Positions 1-5,840 of a DNA stretch of 11,965 bases are shown here, piece by piece (the first letter of the stretch is position 1; each line of letters begins with the position of its first letter). Origin of the DNA: JBGTLW01 sp041743835 (lineage in GTDB: Bacteria; Planctomycetota; Phycisphaerae; Phycisphaerales; Phycisphaeraceae); the NCBI GenBank assembly GCA_041743835.1, contig JBGTLW010000319.1, positions 1-11,965 on the forward strand, read 5' to 3'. The position numbers were made by a program, and so were the translations under genes. The notes under the pieces are model-generated. The model saw nothing but the letters and a program-made list of their open reading frames with translations, searched no databases and was not told where the DNA came from.

Positions 1-639
1 ATGCTCGCGCACCCGACACGCGCGCGGGCCGCGGCCCTGGTGCAGCAGCTCCGGCTGGACGCCCCGACACTCAACGAAGAACCGGCCGAGCACCCGCTTC
101 GGATTCTTGATGCACTATCCAGCCACGCTACTCCCGCGATCGCGCTGGGCGCGTGGATGCTCGACCGTCACGCCCAAGGCCCGACGCTTGCGCACGCCGC
201 CGCGTTCATCACCCAGCAAGGCAACCGCGTGCTGTCCCGCTGGCGTGCGGCGTTGTGTCTGAGCAACGAGGACCGCGACACGCTGTCGCGCACACTGCGC
301 CTGCTGGCCAAGGCGGGCGAGTGGGCGGACCTTGGGGTGGCGCAGCGGAAGCGGCTGCTGGCCGATGAGGGCTGGGCGGATGCGCGGATGCTGCTTGGAG
401 CGGTGGAGCCGATCGCTGCGGAGCAGATCGCACGTGATGCCGGGCCGTTGCAGGATGATGGTGTGGGCCTTGCGCCCGAGCCTTGGCTGCGGGGCGACGA
501 TCTTATCCGGCTGGGGCTGCGGCCGGGGCCGGTGTTTAAGCGGCTGCTCGATGGCGTGTACGATGCGCAACTGGAGGGCCAGGTGCCCGATCGGTGCGCG
601 GCTGAGCTGTGGATAGAGCAACACAAGCCTCGGCCCTGA
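1..639 (+). CDS. CCA tRNA nucleotidyltransferase, C-terminal part (5' end outside window)
   Basis: Family role: the CCA-adding enzyme builds or repairs the 3' CCA end of tRNAs in the cytoplasm from CTP and ATP. Visible here are 212 residues from the C-terminal all-helical part. The best marker is GDDLIRLGLRPGPVFKRLL (about residues 165-183) followed by YDAQLEGQV, the conserved tail of class II CCA-adding and poly(A) polymerase-like enzymes. WRAALCLSNEDRD and the opening MLAHPTRARA also fit the neck/body region. The catalytic head with its DxD motif is absent and must lie upstream. The ATG at base 1 therefore aligns with an internal Met and is probably not the real start. The gene ends in TGA, 58 bp before dedA, with no clear terminator. 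The family call is firm; whether it adds full CCA or only part cannot be judged without the head domain. Confidence 0.85.
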   Translation: MLAHPTRARAAALVQQLRLDAPTLNEEPAEHPLRILDALSSHATPAIALGAWMLDRHAQGPTLAHAAAFITQQGNRVLSRWRAALCLSNEDRDTLSRTLRLLAKAGEWADLGVAQRKRLLADEGWADARMLLGAVEPIAAEQIARDAGPLQDDGVGLAPEPWLRGDDLIRLGLRPGPVFKRLLDGVYDAQLEGQVPDRCAAELWIEQHKPRP

Positions 640-682
640 CCTTAACCCCCAACCCAGGCGCACGCGCTGCGGTGCCCTTGAC

Positions 683-688
683 TAGAAT
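683..688 (+). promoter_or_regulatory. Candidate -10 box (TAGAAT) close to the dedA start
   Basis: TAGAAT ends 9 bases before the dedA ATG. If it is a real -10 element, transcription would begin around 695-698, giving a leaderless or nearly leaderless mRNA. No good -35 hexamer is seen 16-18 bp upstream, so the call is weak. No Shine-Dalgarno sequence precedes the ATG, which is consistent with leaderless initiation. Confidence 0.35.
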
Positions 689-697
689 TGCCGCCTC

Positions 698-1339
698 ATG
701 GGTGACTGGCTCACAGAACTGGCACAGAGCGCGCCGCTGGCGCCGTACCTCGTGGTGTTCGGCTGCCTGCTGGCGAGCGGGTTCGGGGTGCCATTGCCCG
801 AGGACATCCCGCTGATCCTCGGCGGGTACCTCGCGGGCCAAGGCTTGGCCGACCCCGCCATCATGTTCCCCGGCGCGTTGTTTTTTGTCGTAGGCTCTGA
901 TGTGCTGATCTACTTCCTCGGCAGGCGCTACGGCCACCACGTCCCCAAGCTGCCGCTGCTCCGCCGATTCCTCACACCCACACGCATCCGCTGGGCAGAG
1001 ATCAAGCTCCAGCAGCACGGCGGCAAGTTCATCTTCGTTGCGCGCTTCCTGCCCGGTGCGCGGACCGCGGCGTTCTTTGCCGCGGGTGTGTTCCACATGC
1101 CGTTCTGGAAGTTCCTGCTCTATGACGGCTCTGCCGCGCTGATAAGTGTGCCGCTGATCCTCGGGCTGGCGTTCATCTTCCATGAGGAGCTGGACATGGC
1201 CAAGTCGTGGATCGAGAAGGCTGAGATCGGCACGCTGGTCGTGCTGGGCCTGGCGATCGTGACGGTGATCATCGCGAAGGGGTTTATCAAGAAGCGCGTG
1301 CTGCATCCCAAAGCGCCCGGCGGGCAGATTGACCTGTAA
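698..1339 (+). CDS. DedA family membrane protein
   Basis: A 213-residue inner-membrane protein of the DedA/SNARE-associated (VTT) family. Members are linked to lipid carrier handling, including undecaprenyl phosphate recycling and phospholipid flipping, and to envelope and proton homeostasis. Sequence support: an N-terminal hydrophobic stretch (about 14-30), then the reentrant-loop signature GVPLPEDIPLILGG (30-43) with acidic E35 and D36. The second signature is FVARFLPGARTAAFFAAG (113-130) with R116 and R122, equivalent to the essential arginines of the family. Further hydrophobic stretches lie at about 56-74, 140-162 and 179-197. Length is normal. ATG 698 gives the expected N-terminus. It lies 58 bp after the CCA enzyme gene and 44 bp before the HEPN gene. 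The lipid substrate of this member is not predictable. Confidence 0.92.
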   Translation: MGDWLTELAQSAPLAPYLVVFGCLLASGFGVPLPEDIPLILGGYLAGQGLADPAIMFPGALFFVVGSDVLIYFLGRRYGHHVPKLPLLRRFLTPTRIRWAEIKLQQHGGKFIFVARFLPGARTAAFFAAGVFHMPFWKFLLYDGSAALISVPLILGLAFIFHEELDMAKSWIEKAEIGTLVVLGLAIVTVIIAKGFIKKRVLHPKAPGGQIDL

Positions 1340-1383
1340 TACCTAAGGCGGTCTGGCCGCGAACGCGCGGAGGCCGGGAGACG

Positions 1384-2097
1384 ATGTGGATGCCCGAACC
1401 AACTGCCGAATCGCTCCGCCAGCAGTGCAAACAGATGCTCGCCGAGCACGGCCTGCCGGAGCAGGCGGAAACGGCGGTGCGGCTGCACCGCGTCTGCAAA
1501 TGGCTGGGCGTCGCGCAGGCGTTGTATGCCGGCCCGCCCCAGGACCAGCCGCTTGGCGAGCGCGAGTTGCAGGACCTTGGGTTCATCACGTGCTGGATCA
1601 GTTGGAACGCGCTGTACAGCCGGTGGGACGAGCAGGGCCAGGCCGAGGCCGAGTTCGCCAGCATGCGCACCTGCCTCGGCGACCTGCTGAAGGTGGACCG
1701 CGAGGGGTTTCTCGCCGCGTGGGTGTACCGCGAGCGCGAGGCGATCGGCGCGGTGATGAACAACCCGTTTCTGTATCGCCACTTCTGGCTGGAGGTGGGC
1801 CGGGAGGACGGCGACCTCGAGCTGATGGACCCCATCGACCGCACGCTGGTCACGCGGCTGATCGACCAGCAGCGCTGGGCACGGCTGTTCGAGGACCTCT
1901 TCGGCCGGCTGTACGTGCTGCGCAACCAGTTGATCCATGGCGGCGCGACGCCCGGCGGGAGCATCAACCGCGTGCAGGTCGCGCACGGCCGCATCCTGGA
2001 GGGTTTCATGGTCGCCGCCATCCGGGCCATCATCCACGGCAACGACCCCTGGCACGACTGGGGCCACCTGCCGTACCCGGTGCTGGAAGTGGAATAA
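1384..2097 (+). CDS. HEPN domain-containing protein (Apea-like)
   Basis: A 237-residue soluble protein. The C-terminal part has the HEPN signature: LYVLRNQLIHGGAT, with the R-x4-H motif R180...H185, then a helix around VAHGRILEGFMVAAIRAII. In many HEPN proteins this Arg/His pair forms a metal-independent RNase site in a dimer; other members have no shown activity. An upstream helical segment with WISWNALYSRW (71-81) matches full-length proteins I recall annotated only as HEPN domain-containing protein. No adjacent MNT nucleotidyltransferase-type antitoxin is present; the near neighbours are dedA (44 bp upstream) and repeats (downstream). A GGGAG at 1376-1380 sits 3 bp before ATG 1384 and 9 bp before ATG 1390, so the start could be 1390 (two residues shorter). 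Its function is unknown; RNase activity is inference. Confidence 0.8.
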   Translation: MWMPEPTAESLRQQCKQMLAEHGLPEQAETAVRLHRVCKWLGVAQALYAGPPQDQPLGERELQDLGFITCWISWNALYSRWDEQGQAEAEFASMRTCLGDLLKVDREGFLAAWVYREREAIGAVMNNPFLYRHFWLEVGREDGDLELMDPIDRTLVTRLIDQQRWARLFEDLFGRLYVLRNQLIHGGATPGGSINRVQVAHGRILEGFMVAAIRAIIHGNDPWHDWGHLPYPVLEVE

Positions 2098-2128
2098 CCT
2101 CGGAGACTTCAATTTCACTCCGAAACTG

Positions 2129-2226
2129 TTTGAACCACGAAGTCACAAAGAGCACCAAGCCAAGACAGTTCTGTTTCTACCACAATGTCTTCCTTGGCGT
2201 CCTCCGCGTCTTGGCGGTGATTCAAG
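2129..2226. repeat. Imperfect inverted repeat, dispersed-element type
   Basis: The left arm (2129-2159) opens TTTGAACCACGAAGTCAC; the right arm (2193-2226) opens CTTGGCGTCCTCCGCGTC and ends GATTCAAG. The reverse complement of the left arm begins CTTGGTGCTCTTTGTGAC and ends GTTCAAA, so the arms match end to end with several substitutions and short gaps. From memory, sequences of the form GAACCACGAAG...CACGAAG and CCTTGGCGTC...TTGGCGG are scattered in intergenic DNA of planctomycetes, verrucomicrobia and other environmental bacteria. The roughly 33-base centre (2160-2192) is AT-richer than the surroundings. There is no ORF or transposase inside. Confidence 0.6.
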
Positions 2227-2227
2227 T

Positions 2228-2279
2228 AGAGCCGCGTTGTGCCCGACGCGGACCGCCGCGGGGACGCGTCGGCTCTGTG
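2228..2279. repeat. Short inverted element sharing its ends with the 5741-5837 repeat
   Basis: The ends AGAGCCG (2228-2234) and CGGCTCT (2270-2276) are exact reverse complements. The GC-rich interior is only partly self-complementary. The outer 9 bases AGAGCCGCG and the terminal 10 bases CGGCTCTGTG are identical to those of the large palindrome at 5741-5837, while the interiors differ. It looks like a diverged or shortened relative. It lies directly beside the preceding repeat and just upstream of the arsR promoter. Confidence 0.5.
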
Positions 2280-2284
2280 AAGGC

Positions 2285-2300
2285 ATCAATTCAATTTGAC
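2285..2300. promoter_or_regulatory. Candidate ArsR operator overlapping the -35 box
   Basis: ATCAA (2285-2289), six bases, then TTGAC (2296-2300) forms a near dyad of the ATCAA-N6-TTGAT type bound by ArsR/SmtB repressors. It overlaps the -35 hexamer of the arsR promoter, so bound repressor would block RNA polymerase. The half-site match is 4 of 5, so this is inference from position and form. Confidence 0.45.
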
Positions 2301-2325
2301 CGGGCGTTGGGGCGGGCTTTATACT
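2296..2325 (+). promoter_or_regulatory. Sigma-70-type promoter of the arsR-acr3 operon
   Basis: TTGACC (2296-2301) and TATACT (2320-2325) are separated by 18 bp and match the consensus at 5 of 6 positions each. The predicted transcription start is near 2332, giving a leader of about 66 bases before the arsR ATG. This supports starting ArsR at 2398 rather than at in-frame TTG 2296, which lies inside the promoter. Confidence 0.65.
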
Positions 2326-2341
2326 TCGATGCATGGCGAAG
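2324..2341. promoter_or_regulatory. Dyad at the arsR transcription start, possible second operator
   Basis: CTTCG (2324-2328) and CGAAG (2337-2341) are perfect inverted arms around an 8-base centre that itself contains the palindrome ATGCAT. The dyad covers the predicted transcription start, a common repressor position. It may be a second ArsR site or chance. Confidence 0.3.
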
Positions 2342-2365
2342 TGTCGTTGTGCGTTGACACGACAC
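2341..2365 (+). promoter_or_regulatory. Leader hairpin upstream of arsR
   Basis: GTGTCGT (2341-2347) and ACGACAC (2359-2365) form a perfect 7-bp stem with an 11-base loop inside the predicted 5' leader. It has no T run, so it is not an intrinsic terminator. It could be an mRNA structure or another protein-binding dyad. Confidence 0.35.
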
Positions 2366-2397
2366 ACGCCCCGCCCCCCGGAAGGGAACCCAGAGCC

Positions 2398-2763
2398 ATG
2401 ACCCCGTTCCTCGCGATCACCAAGGCCTTGTCCGACGAGAACCGGGCCCGCGTGGTCATGGCTCTGACGGAAGGCGAGCTGTGCCTGTGTGAGGTCATCG
2501 AGCTGCTGGGTATCGCGCCATCGACGGTGTCCAAGCACATGTCCGTGCTCCAGCAGGCCGGGCTGGTCACCAAAAGGAAGGACGGCCGGTGGCACTACTA
2601 CCGCCTCGCGGAGCGCAGCGCCACGCCCGCGGTGCGTGACGCGCTGCGGTGGGCGCGCAAGTGCCTCGCGGACGAGGAAACCATCACGCGGGACGCCGCC
2701 AGGCTTTGTGGCGTGAAGAAGAAGAGCCGTGAAACGCTCGCCGCGTGCTACGCCGAGCGCTAA
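2398..2763 (+). CDS. arsR: ArsR-family arsenic-responsive repressor
   Basis: A 121-residue winged-helix repressor expected to leave DNA when it binds As(III)/Sb(III), derepressing the exporter gene behind it. The order is typical: ITKALSDENRARVVMAL (dimer/helix 1 region), ELCLCEVIELLGIAPSTVSKHMSVLQQAGLV (metal site plus recognition helix), then the wing KRKDGRWHYYRL. The metal motif is C29-x-C31. Classical ArsR has a third Cys three residues later (CVCDLC), but here that position is I34. Other cysteines lie near the C-terminus (ARKC, RLCG, AACY) and could complete a site. ATG 2398 gives the standard N-terminus and lies after the predicted transcription start. The stop codon is 47 bp before the acr3 start, consistent with one transcript. 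The immediate neighbour makes arsenite the likely inducer. Confidence 0.92.
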   Translation: MTPFLAITKALSDENRARVVMALTEGELCLCEVIELLGIAPSTVSKHMSVLQQAGLVTKRKDGRWHYYRLAERSATPAVRDALRWARKCLADEETITRDAARLCGVKKKSRETLAACYAER

Positions 2764-2810
2764 CCCCCCACCGCACCCGCACCTACACCACCCGCATCAC
2801 TGGATACACC

Positions 2811-3941
2811 ATGTCCGAAGCCGTCGCCCGCAAGATGTCGCTGCTCGATCGCTACCTCACGGTCTGGATTTTCGCGGCCATGGCTGTGGGCGTGGGCATC
2901 GGTTACGCCTTCCAGGCCGGGGTCGAGCGCTTCAATGACGCCCTGACCGTGGGCGAGCACACCAACCTCCTCATCGCGGCGGGGCTCATCCTCATGATGT
3001 ACCCGCCCCTTGCCAAGGTGAAGTACGGCCTCATGCCGCGCGTCTTCGCCGATGTAAAAATCCTCGCGCTCTCCCTCATCCAGAACTGGATCGTCGGCCC
3101 GGTCCTGATGTTCATGCTCGCGCTGCTGTTCTTCGGCTTCCTCGCGCCGATGCTGCTGGGGCCCGATGAACGCTGGGGGCTGTACATGGTGGGGCTGATC
3201 CTCGTGGGCATCGCGCGGTGCATCGCGATGGTGCTGGTCTGGAACCAGCTCGCGCGCGGCAGCAGCGAGTATGCCGCGGGCCTTGTCGCTATCAACAGCG
3301 TCTTCCAGATCATCACCTTCGGCCTGTACGCGTGGGTGTTTGTCACCATCCTGCCCCCGCTGTTCGGCATGGAAGGTGCGCTGGTCGATGTCACCATCCG
3401 CGAGATCTTCGCAAGCGTCATGCTGTATCTGGGCGTGCCATTTGCCGCGGGCATCCTCAGCCGCGTCGTCCTCATCCCACTCAAGGGGGAGGCGTGGTAT
3501 GACGGCGTGTTCCTGCCGCGCATCGGGCCGATCACGCTCATCGCCCTGCTCTTCACCATCGTGGTGATGTTCAGCACGCAGGGCGAGCGCATCGTGGCGC
3601 AGCCGATGGACGTGCTGTGGATCGCGGCCCCGCTGGCGGTGTACTTCGCGGTGATGTTTATGGTGAGCTTTTTCATGGCCTGGAAGGTCGGGGCGGATTA
3701 CGCCCGGGCCACGACGCTGGCGTTTACCGCATCGGGCAACAACTTCGAGCTGGCCATCGCGGTCGCCATCGCGATCTTCGGCATCCAGTCGCCCGTCGCG
3801 TTTGCAACCGTCGTGGGGCCGCTGGTCGAGGTGCCGGTGCTCATCGGCCTGGTGCATGTGAGCCTGTACTTGCTGCGAAAGCTGTACGGCGGCAAGGAGC
3901 GGGCCGACACCGGCACCGCCACGGCCTGCACGCCCTGCTGA
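2811..3941 (+). CDS. acr3: ACR3-family arsenite efflux transporter
   Basis: A 376-residue inner-membrane carrier of the BART superfamily that exports arsenite, and in some members antimonite, using the proton motive force. About ten hydrophobic segments are visible. GIARCIAMVLVWNQLA (133-148) carries the conserved Cys (C137), and TASGNNFELAIAVAI (306-320) carries the conserved Glu (E313); both are needed for transport in studied ACR3 proteins. The start MSEAVARKMSLLDRYLTVWI fits the family; in-frame codons back to 2745 overlap arsR and are less likely. The C-terminus ends in CTPC, giving two extra cysteines. It is co-directional with arsR and no terminator is seen between them. Databases often name this protein ArsB, but it is not the unrelated 12-TM ArsB. 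No arsC lies next to it. Confidence 0.94.
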   Translation: MSEAVARKMSLLDRYLTVWIFAAMAVGVGIGYAFQAGVERFNDALTVGEHTNLLIAAGLILMMYPPLAKVKYGLMPRVFADVKILALSLIQNWIVGPVLMFMLALLFFGFLAPMLLGPDERWGLYMVGLILVGIARCIAMVLVWNQLARGSSEYAAGLVAINSVFQIITFGLYAWVFVTILPPLFGMEGALVDVTIREIFASVMLYLGVPFAAGILSRVVLIPLKGEAWYDGVFLPRIGPITLIALLFTIVVMFSTQGERIVAQPMDVLWIAAPLAVYFAVMFMVSFFMAWKVGADYARATTLAFTASGNNFELAIAVAIAIFGIQSPVAFATVVGPLVEVPVLIGLVHVSLYLLRKLYGGKERADTGTATACTPC

Positions 3942-3971
3942 CGCCCTCTGCCCCTGGGCGAGCAAGGCCGG

Positions 3972-4000
3972 GTGACGGAAAGCGTGCGGGCGTCTATAGT
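3972..4000 (+). promoter_or_regulatory. Sigma-70-type promoter upstream of prfC
   Basis: GTGACG (3972-3977) and TATAGT (3995-4000) are separated by 17 bp; the -10 matches 5 of 6 and the -35 matches 4 of 6. The predicted start near 4007 leaves a GC-rich leader of about 80-95 bases before prfC. Confidence 0.5.
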
Positions 4001-4102
4001 CCGTGATGACGAGCGCGGGCGGTGTGACCCCCCGCCGCCGTCGCCACGACACGACCGCACCATCGCCGGCGCGCACCGCAGCCCCCGTTGAACACACCGC
4101 AG

Positions 4103-5725
4103 ATGAAGCCCCTCGCTCACGAAATCCAGCGCCGACGCACCTTCGCCATCATCTCCCACCCCGACGCGGGCAAGACGACGCTGACCGAGAAGTTCCTGCT
4201 CTACGGCGGCGCGGTGAGCGAGGCGGGGTCTGTCACCGCGCGGAAGAACCAGCGCGCCACCACCAGCGACTGGATGGAGCTGGAGCGCAAGCGTGGCATC
4301 TCGATCAGCTCGACGGTCTTGCAGTTCGACTACGCGGGCCACCGCATCAACCTGCTGGACACGCCGGGCCACCGCGATTTTTCGGAAGATACCTACCGCG
4401 TGCTCACGGCGGTGGACGCGGCGGTGATGGTGATCGACGCGGGCAAGGGCATCGAGTCGCAGACGCGCAAGCTCTTCGAGGTCTGCCGTCAGCGTGGCGT
4501 GCCGATCTTCACGTTCATGAACAAGCTCGACCGCCCCACGCGCGAGCCGTTCGAGCTGATGGATGAGCTTGAGAGCGTGCTGGGTATCCACGCGTATGCG
4601 ATGAATTGGCCGGTGGGCACGGGCCCGGAGTTTCGGGGTGTTTTTGATCGGCAGCTCGGGCGCGTCCACCTGTTCGCGCGGACCGCGCACGGCAGCAGCC
4701 GCGCGCTGGTCGAGGAGGCGGACCTGGACCACCCCGAGGTCCGCGACCGCATCGACGCCGCGACCCTGTCCACGGTGAAGGATGAGCTGGAGATGCTCGA
4801 CGAGGCGGGTGCCGCTTTTGACGCCGCCGCCGTGCGCCAAGGCCTCTTGACACCGGTGTTCTTCGGCAGCGCGATGAACAACTTCGGCGTGCAGTTGCTG
4901 CTCGACAGCTTCCTCGCCTACGCCCAGCCGCCCACCCCCCGCCAGGCCGCGGGTCAGACCATCACGCCGCAGCACCCCGAGTTCTCCGGCTTCGTCTTCA
5001 AGATCCAGGCGAACATGGACCCGCGCCACCGCGACAGGATCGCTTTTGTCCGCATCGTCTCGGGCAAGTTCACCCGCGACATGACCGTCACGCACGTGCA
5101 ATCGGGCAAACAGATCCGGCTGGCCAACGCGCAGACGATGTTCGGCCGCGAACGCGAGACCGTCGATGTGGCGTACCCCGGCGACGTGGTGGGCATCGTG
5201 GGCGGGCGTGACATCGGCATCGGCGACACGCTCACCGAGAACCCGCGCATCAGCTACCAGGAGATCCCACGCTTCCCGCCCGAGTGCTTCAGCTACCTGC
5301 ACAACCCGACGCCCTCGCAGTTCAAGCGGTTCAACCAGGGCGTGACCCAGCTGCTGCAGGAGGGTGTGATCCAGCGGTTCGAGCTGCCCCGCCGGAATCA
5401 GAAGGTGGTGCTGCTGGGCGCGGTCGGGCCGTTGCAGTTTGAGATTGTGCAGTACCGCTTGCAGGGCGAGTACGGCGCAGAGTCCCGGCTGGAGACCGCG
5501 CCGTGGACCCTTGCCCGGTGGTTCGCCCAGCCGCCGAGCCCGGCAACACTGGATGAGCTTTACCTGCCCAGCGGTGTGGAGATCGGGCAGAGCGAGGCGG
5601 AGGAGCCGGTCCTGCTGTTCCCCGACGACTGGAACCTGCGTTACTTCCACGAGCGCAACCCGGCGATCGAGCTGCTGCGCTACCCCGCCCGCCCCGCGGA
5701 GGCGGTCGCCACACCCACACCCTAA
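4103..5725 (+). CDS. prfC: Peptide chain release factor 3 (RF3)
   Basis: A translational GTPase that recycles RF1/RF2 from the ribosome after peptide release. From ATG 4103 it is 540 residues, close to the family's usual ~530. G-domain motifs: P-loop SHPDAGKTT (18-26), RGISISSTV (64-72, switch I), DTPGH (86-90) and NKLD (140-143). The segment RRTFAIISHPDAGKTTLTEK is nearly the same as in E. coli RF3. The C-terminal half holds the RF3 domain with FPPECFSYLHNPTPSQFKRF and LQFEIVQYRLQGEYG. An in-frame TTG at 4088 would add five residues (MNTPQ); neither start has a Shine-Dalgarno site and ATG is preferred. It has its own promoter and converges on the glycogen synthase gene, with a palindrome in the 115-bp gap. 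It is probably expressed alone. Confidence 0.95.
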   Translation: MKPLAHEIQRRRTFAIISHPDAGKTTLTEKFLLYGGAVSEAGSVTARKNQRATTSDWMELERKRGISISSTVLQFDYAGHRINLLDTPGHRDFSEDTYRVLTAVDAAVMVIDAGKGIESQTRKLFEVCRQRGVPIFTFMNKLDRPTREPFELMDELESVLGIHAYAMNWPVGTGPEFRGVFDRQLGRVHLFARTAHGSSRALVEEADLDHPEVRDRIDAATLSTVKDELEMLDEAGAAFDAAAVRQGLLTPVFFGSAMNNFGVQLLLDSFLAYAQPPTPRQAAGQTITPQHPEFSGFVFKIQANMDPRHRDRIAFVRIVSGKFTRDMTVTHVQSGKQIRLANAQTMFGRERETVDVAYPGDVVGIVGGRDIGIGDTLTENPRISYQEIPRFPPECFSYLHNPTPSQFKRFNQGVTQLLQEGVIQRFELPRRNQKVVLLGAVGPLQFEIVQYRLQGEYGAESRLETAPWTLARWFAQPPSPATLDELYLPSGVEIGQSEAEEPVLLFPDDWNLRYFHERNPAIELLRYPARPAEAVATPTP

Positions 5726-5740
5726 GCACTTGCATAGTGC

Positions 5741-5837
5741 GCTTCCACAGAGCCGCGACCGTCAGGGAGCGGTTCCGTTCCCTTGTGCAAAGAAAACAAG
5801 GCAAACCGCTACCTGACGGGCGCGGCTCTGTGGAGGC
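5741..5837. repeat. Near-perfect 34-bp-arm inverted repeat between convergent genes
   Basis: Arms 5741-5774 and 5804-5837 pair at 31 of 34 positions by Watson-Crick rules, plus one G-T pair and two mismatches. The core of the left arm is CCACAGAGCCGCG...CCGTCAGG; the 29-base centre holds a nested stem, CCTTGT (5781-5786) with ACAAGG (5796-5801) around a 9-base loop. It fills most of the 115 bp between prfC and the glycogen synthase stop codon. As RNA it would fold into a strong hairpin from either strand, so it could end or insulate both transcripts, although no T run follows. From memory, the AGAGCCGCGACCGTCAGGGAGCGG pattern recurs in planctomycete genomes, where its translations (SLTVAAL, DRQGAV) appear as spurious peptides. 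Confidence 0.8.
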
Positions 5838-5840
5838 TGG

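Larger units (their letters stand above)
2098..2397. other. 300-bp intergenic region: repeats plus arsR control region
   Basis: No gene is supported here. From left to right it holds: a weak hairpin just after the HEPN stop (TCGGAG 2100-2105 with CTCCGA 2118-2123, no T run); an imperfect inverted repeat (2129-2226); a shorter element with AGAGCCG/CGGCTCT ends (2228-2279); then the arsR promoter, candidate operators and leader (2285-2397). Bases 2120-2200 are noticeably less GC-rich than the flanking genes. Open frames across it read NHEVTKSTK, a peptide seen when this sort of repeat is translated by mistake. Confidence 0.7.

Noticed and set aside
1384..2097. HEPN gene as half of a HEPN-MNT toxin-antitoxin pair
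   Set aside because: No MNT nucleotidyltransferase or other small antitoxin-like gene lies next to it.
1120..2118. 332-codon minus-strand open frame opposite dedA and the HEPN gene
   Set aside because: It spans two genes and the gap between them on the other strand, and its translation shows no family features.
2143..2357. Short open frames giving NHEVTKSTK-like peptides in the repeat region
   Set aside because: They arise from translating an inverted repeat; no start context or conserved protein supports them.
3942..4087. Intrinsic terminator after acr3
   Set aside because: Short GCCC/GGGC matches exist, but no stable stem followed by a T run.
3698..5650. 650-codon minus-strand open frame opposite prfC
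   Set aside because: Low-complexity Arg/His/Val-rich translation, fully overlapped by an unmistakable RF3 on the plus strand.
5331..5840. Frames reading SLTVAAL and DRQGAV near the end of prfC
   Set aside because: They are translations of the palindrome and of out-of-frame prfC sequence.
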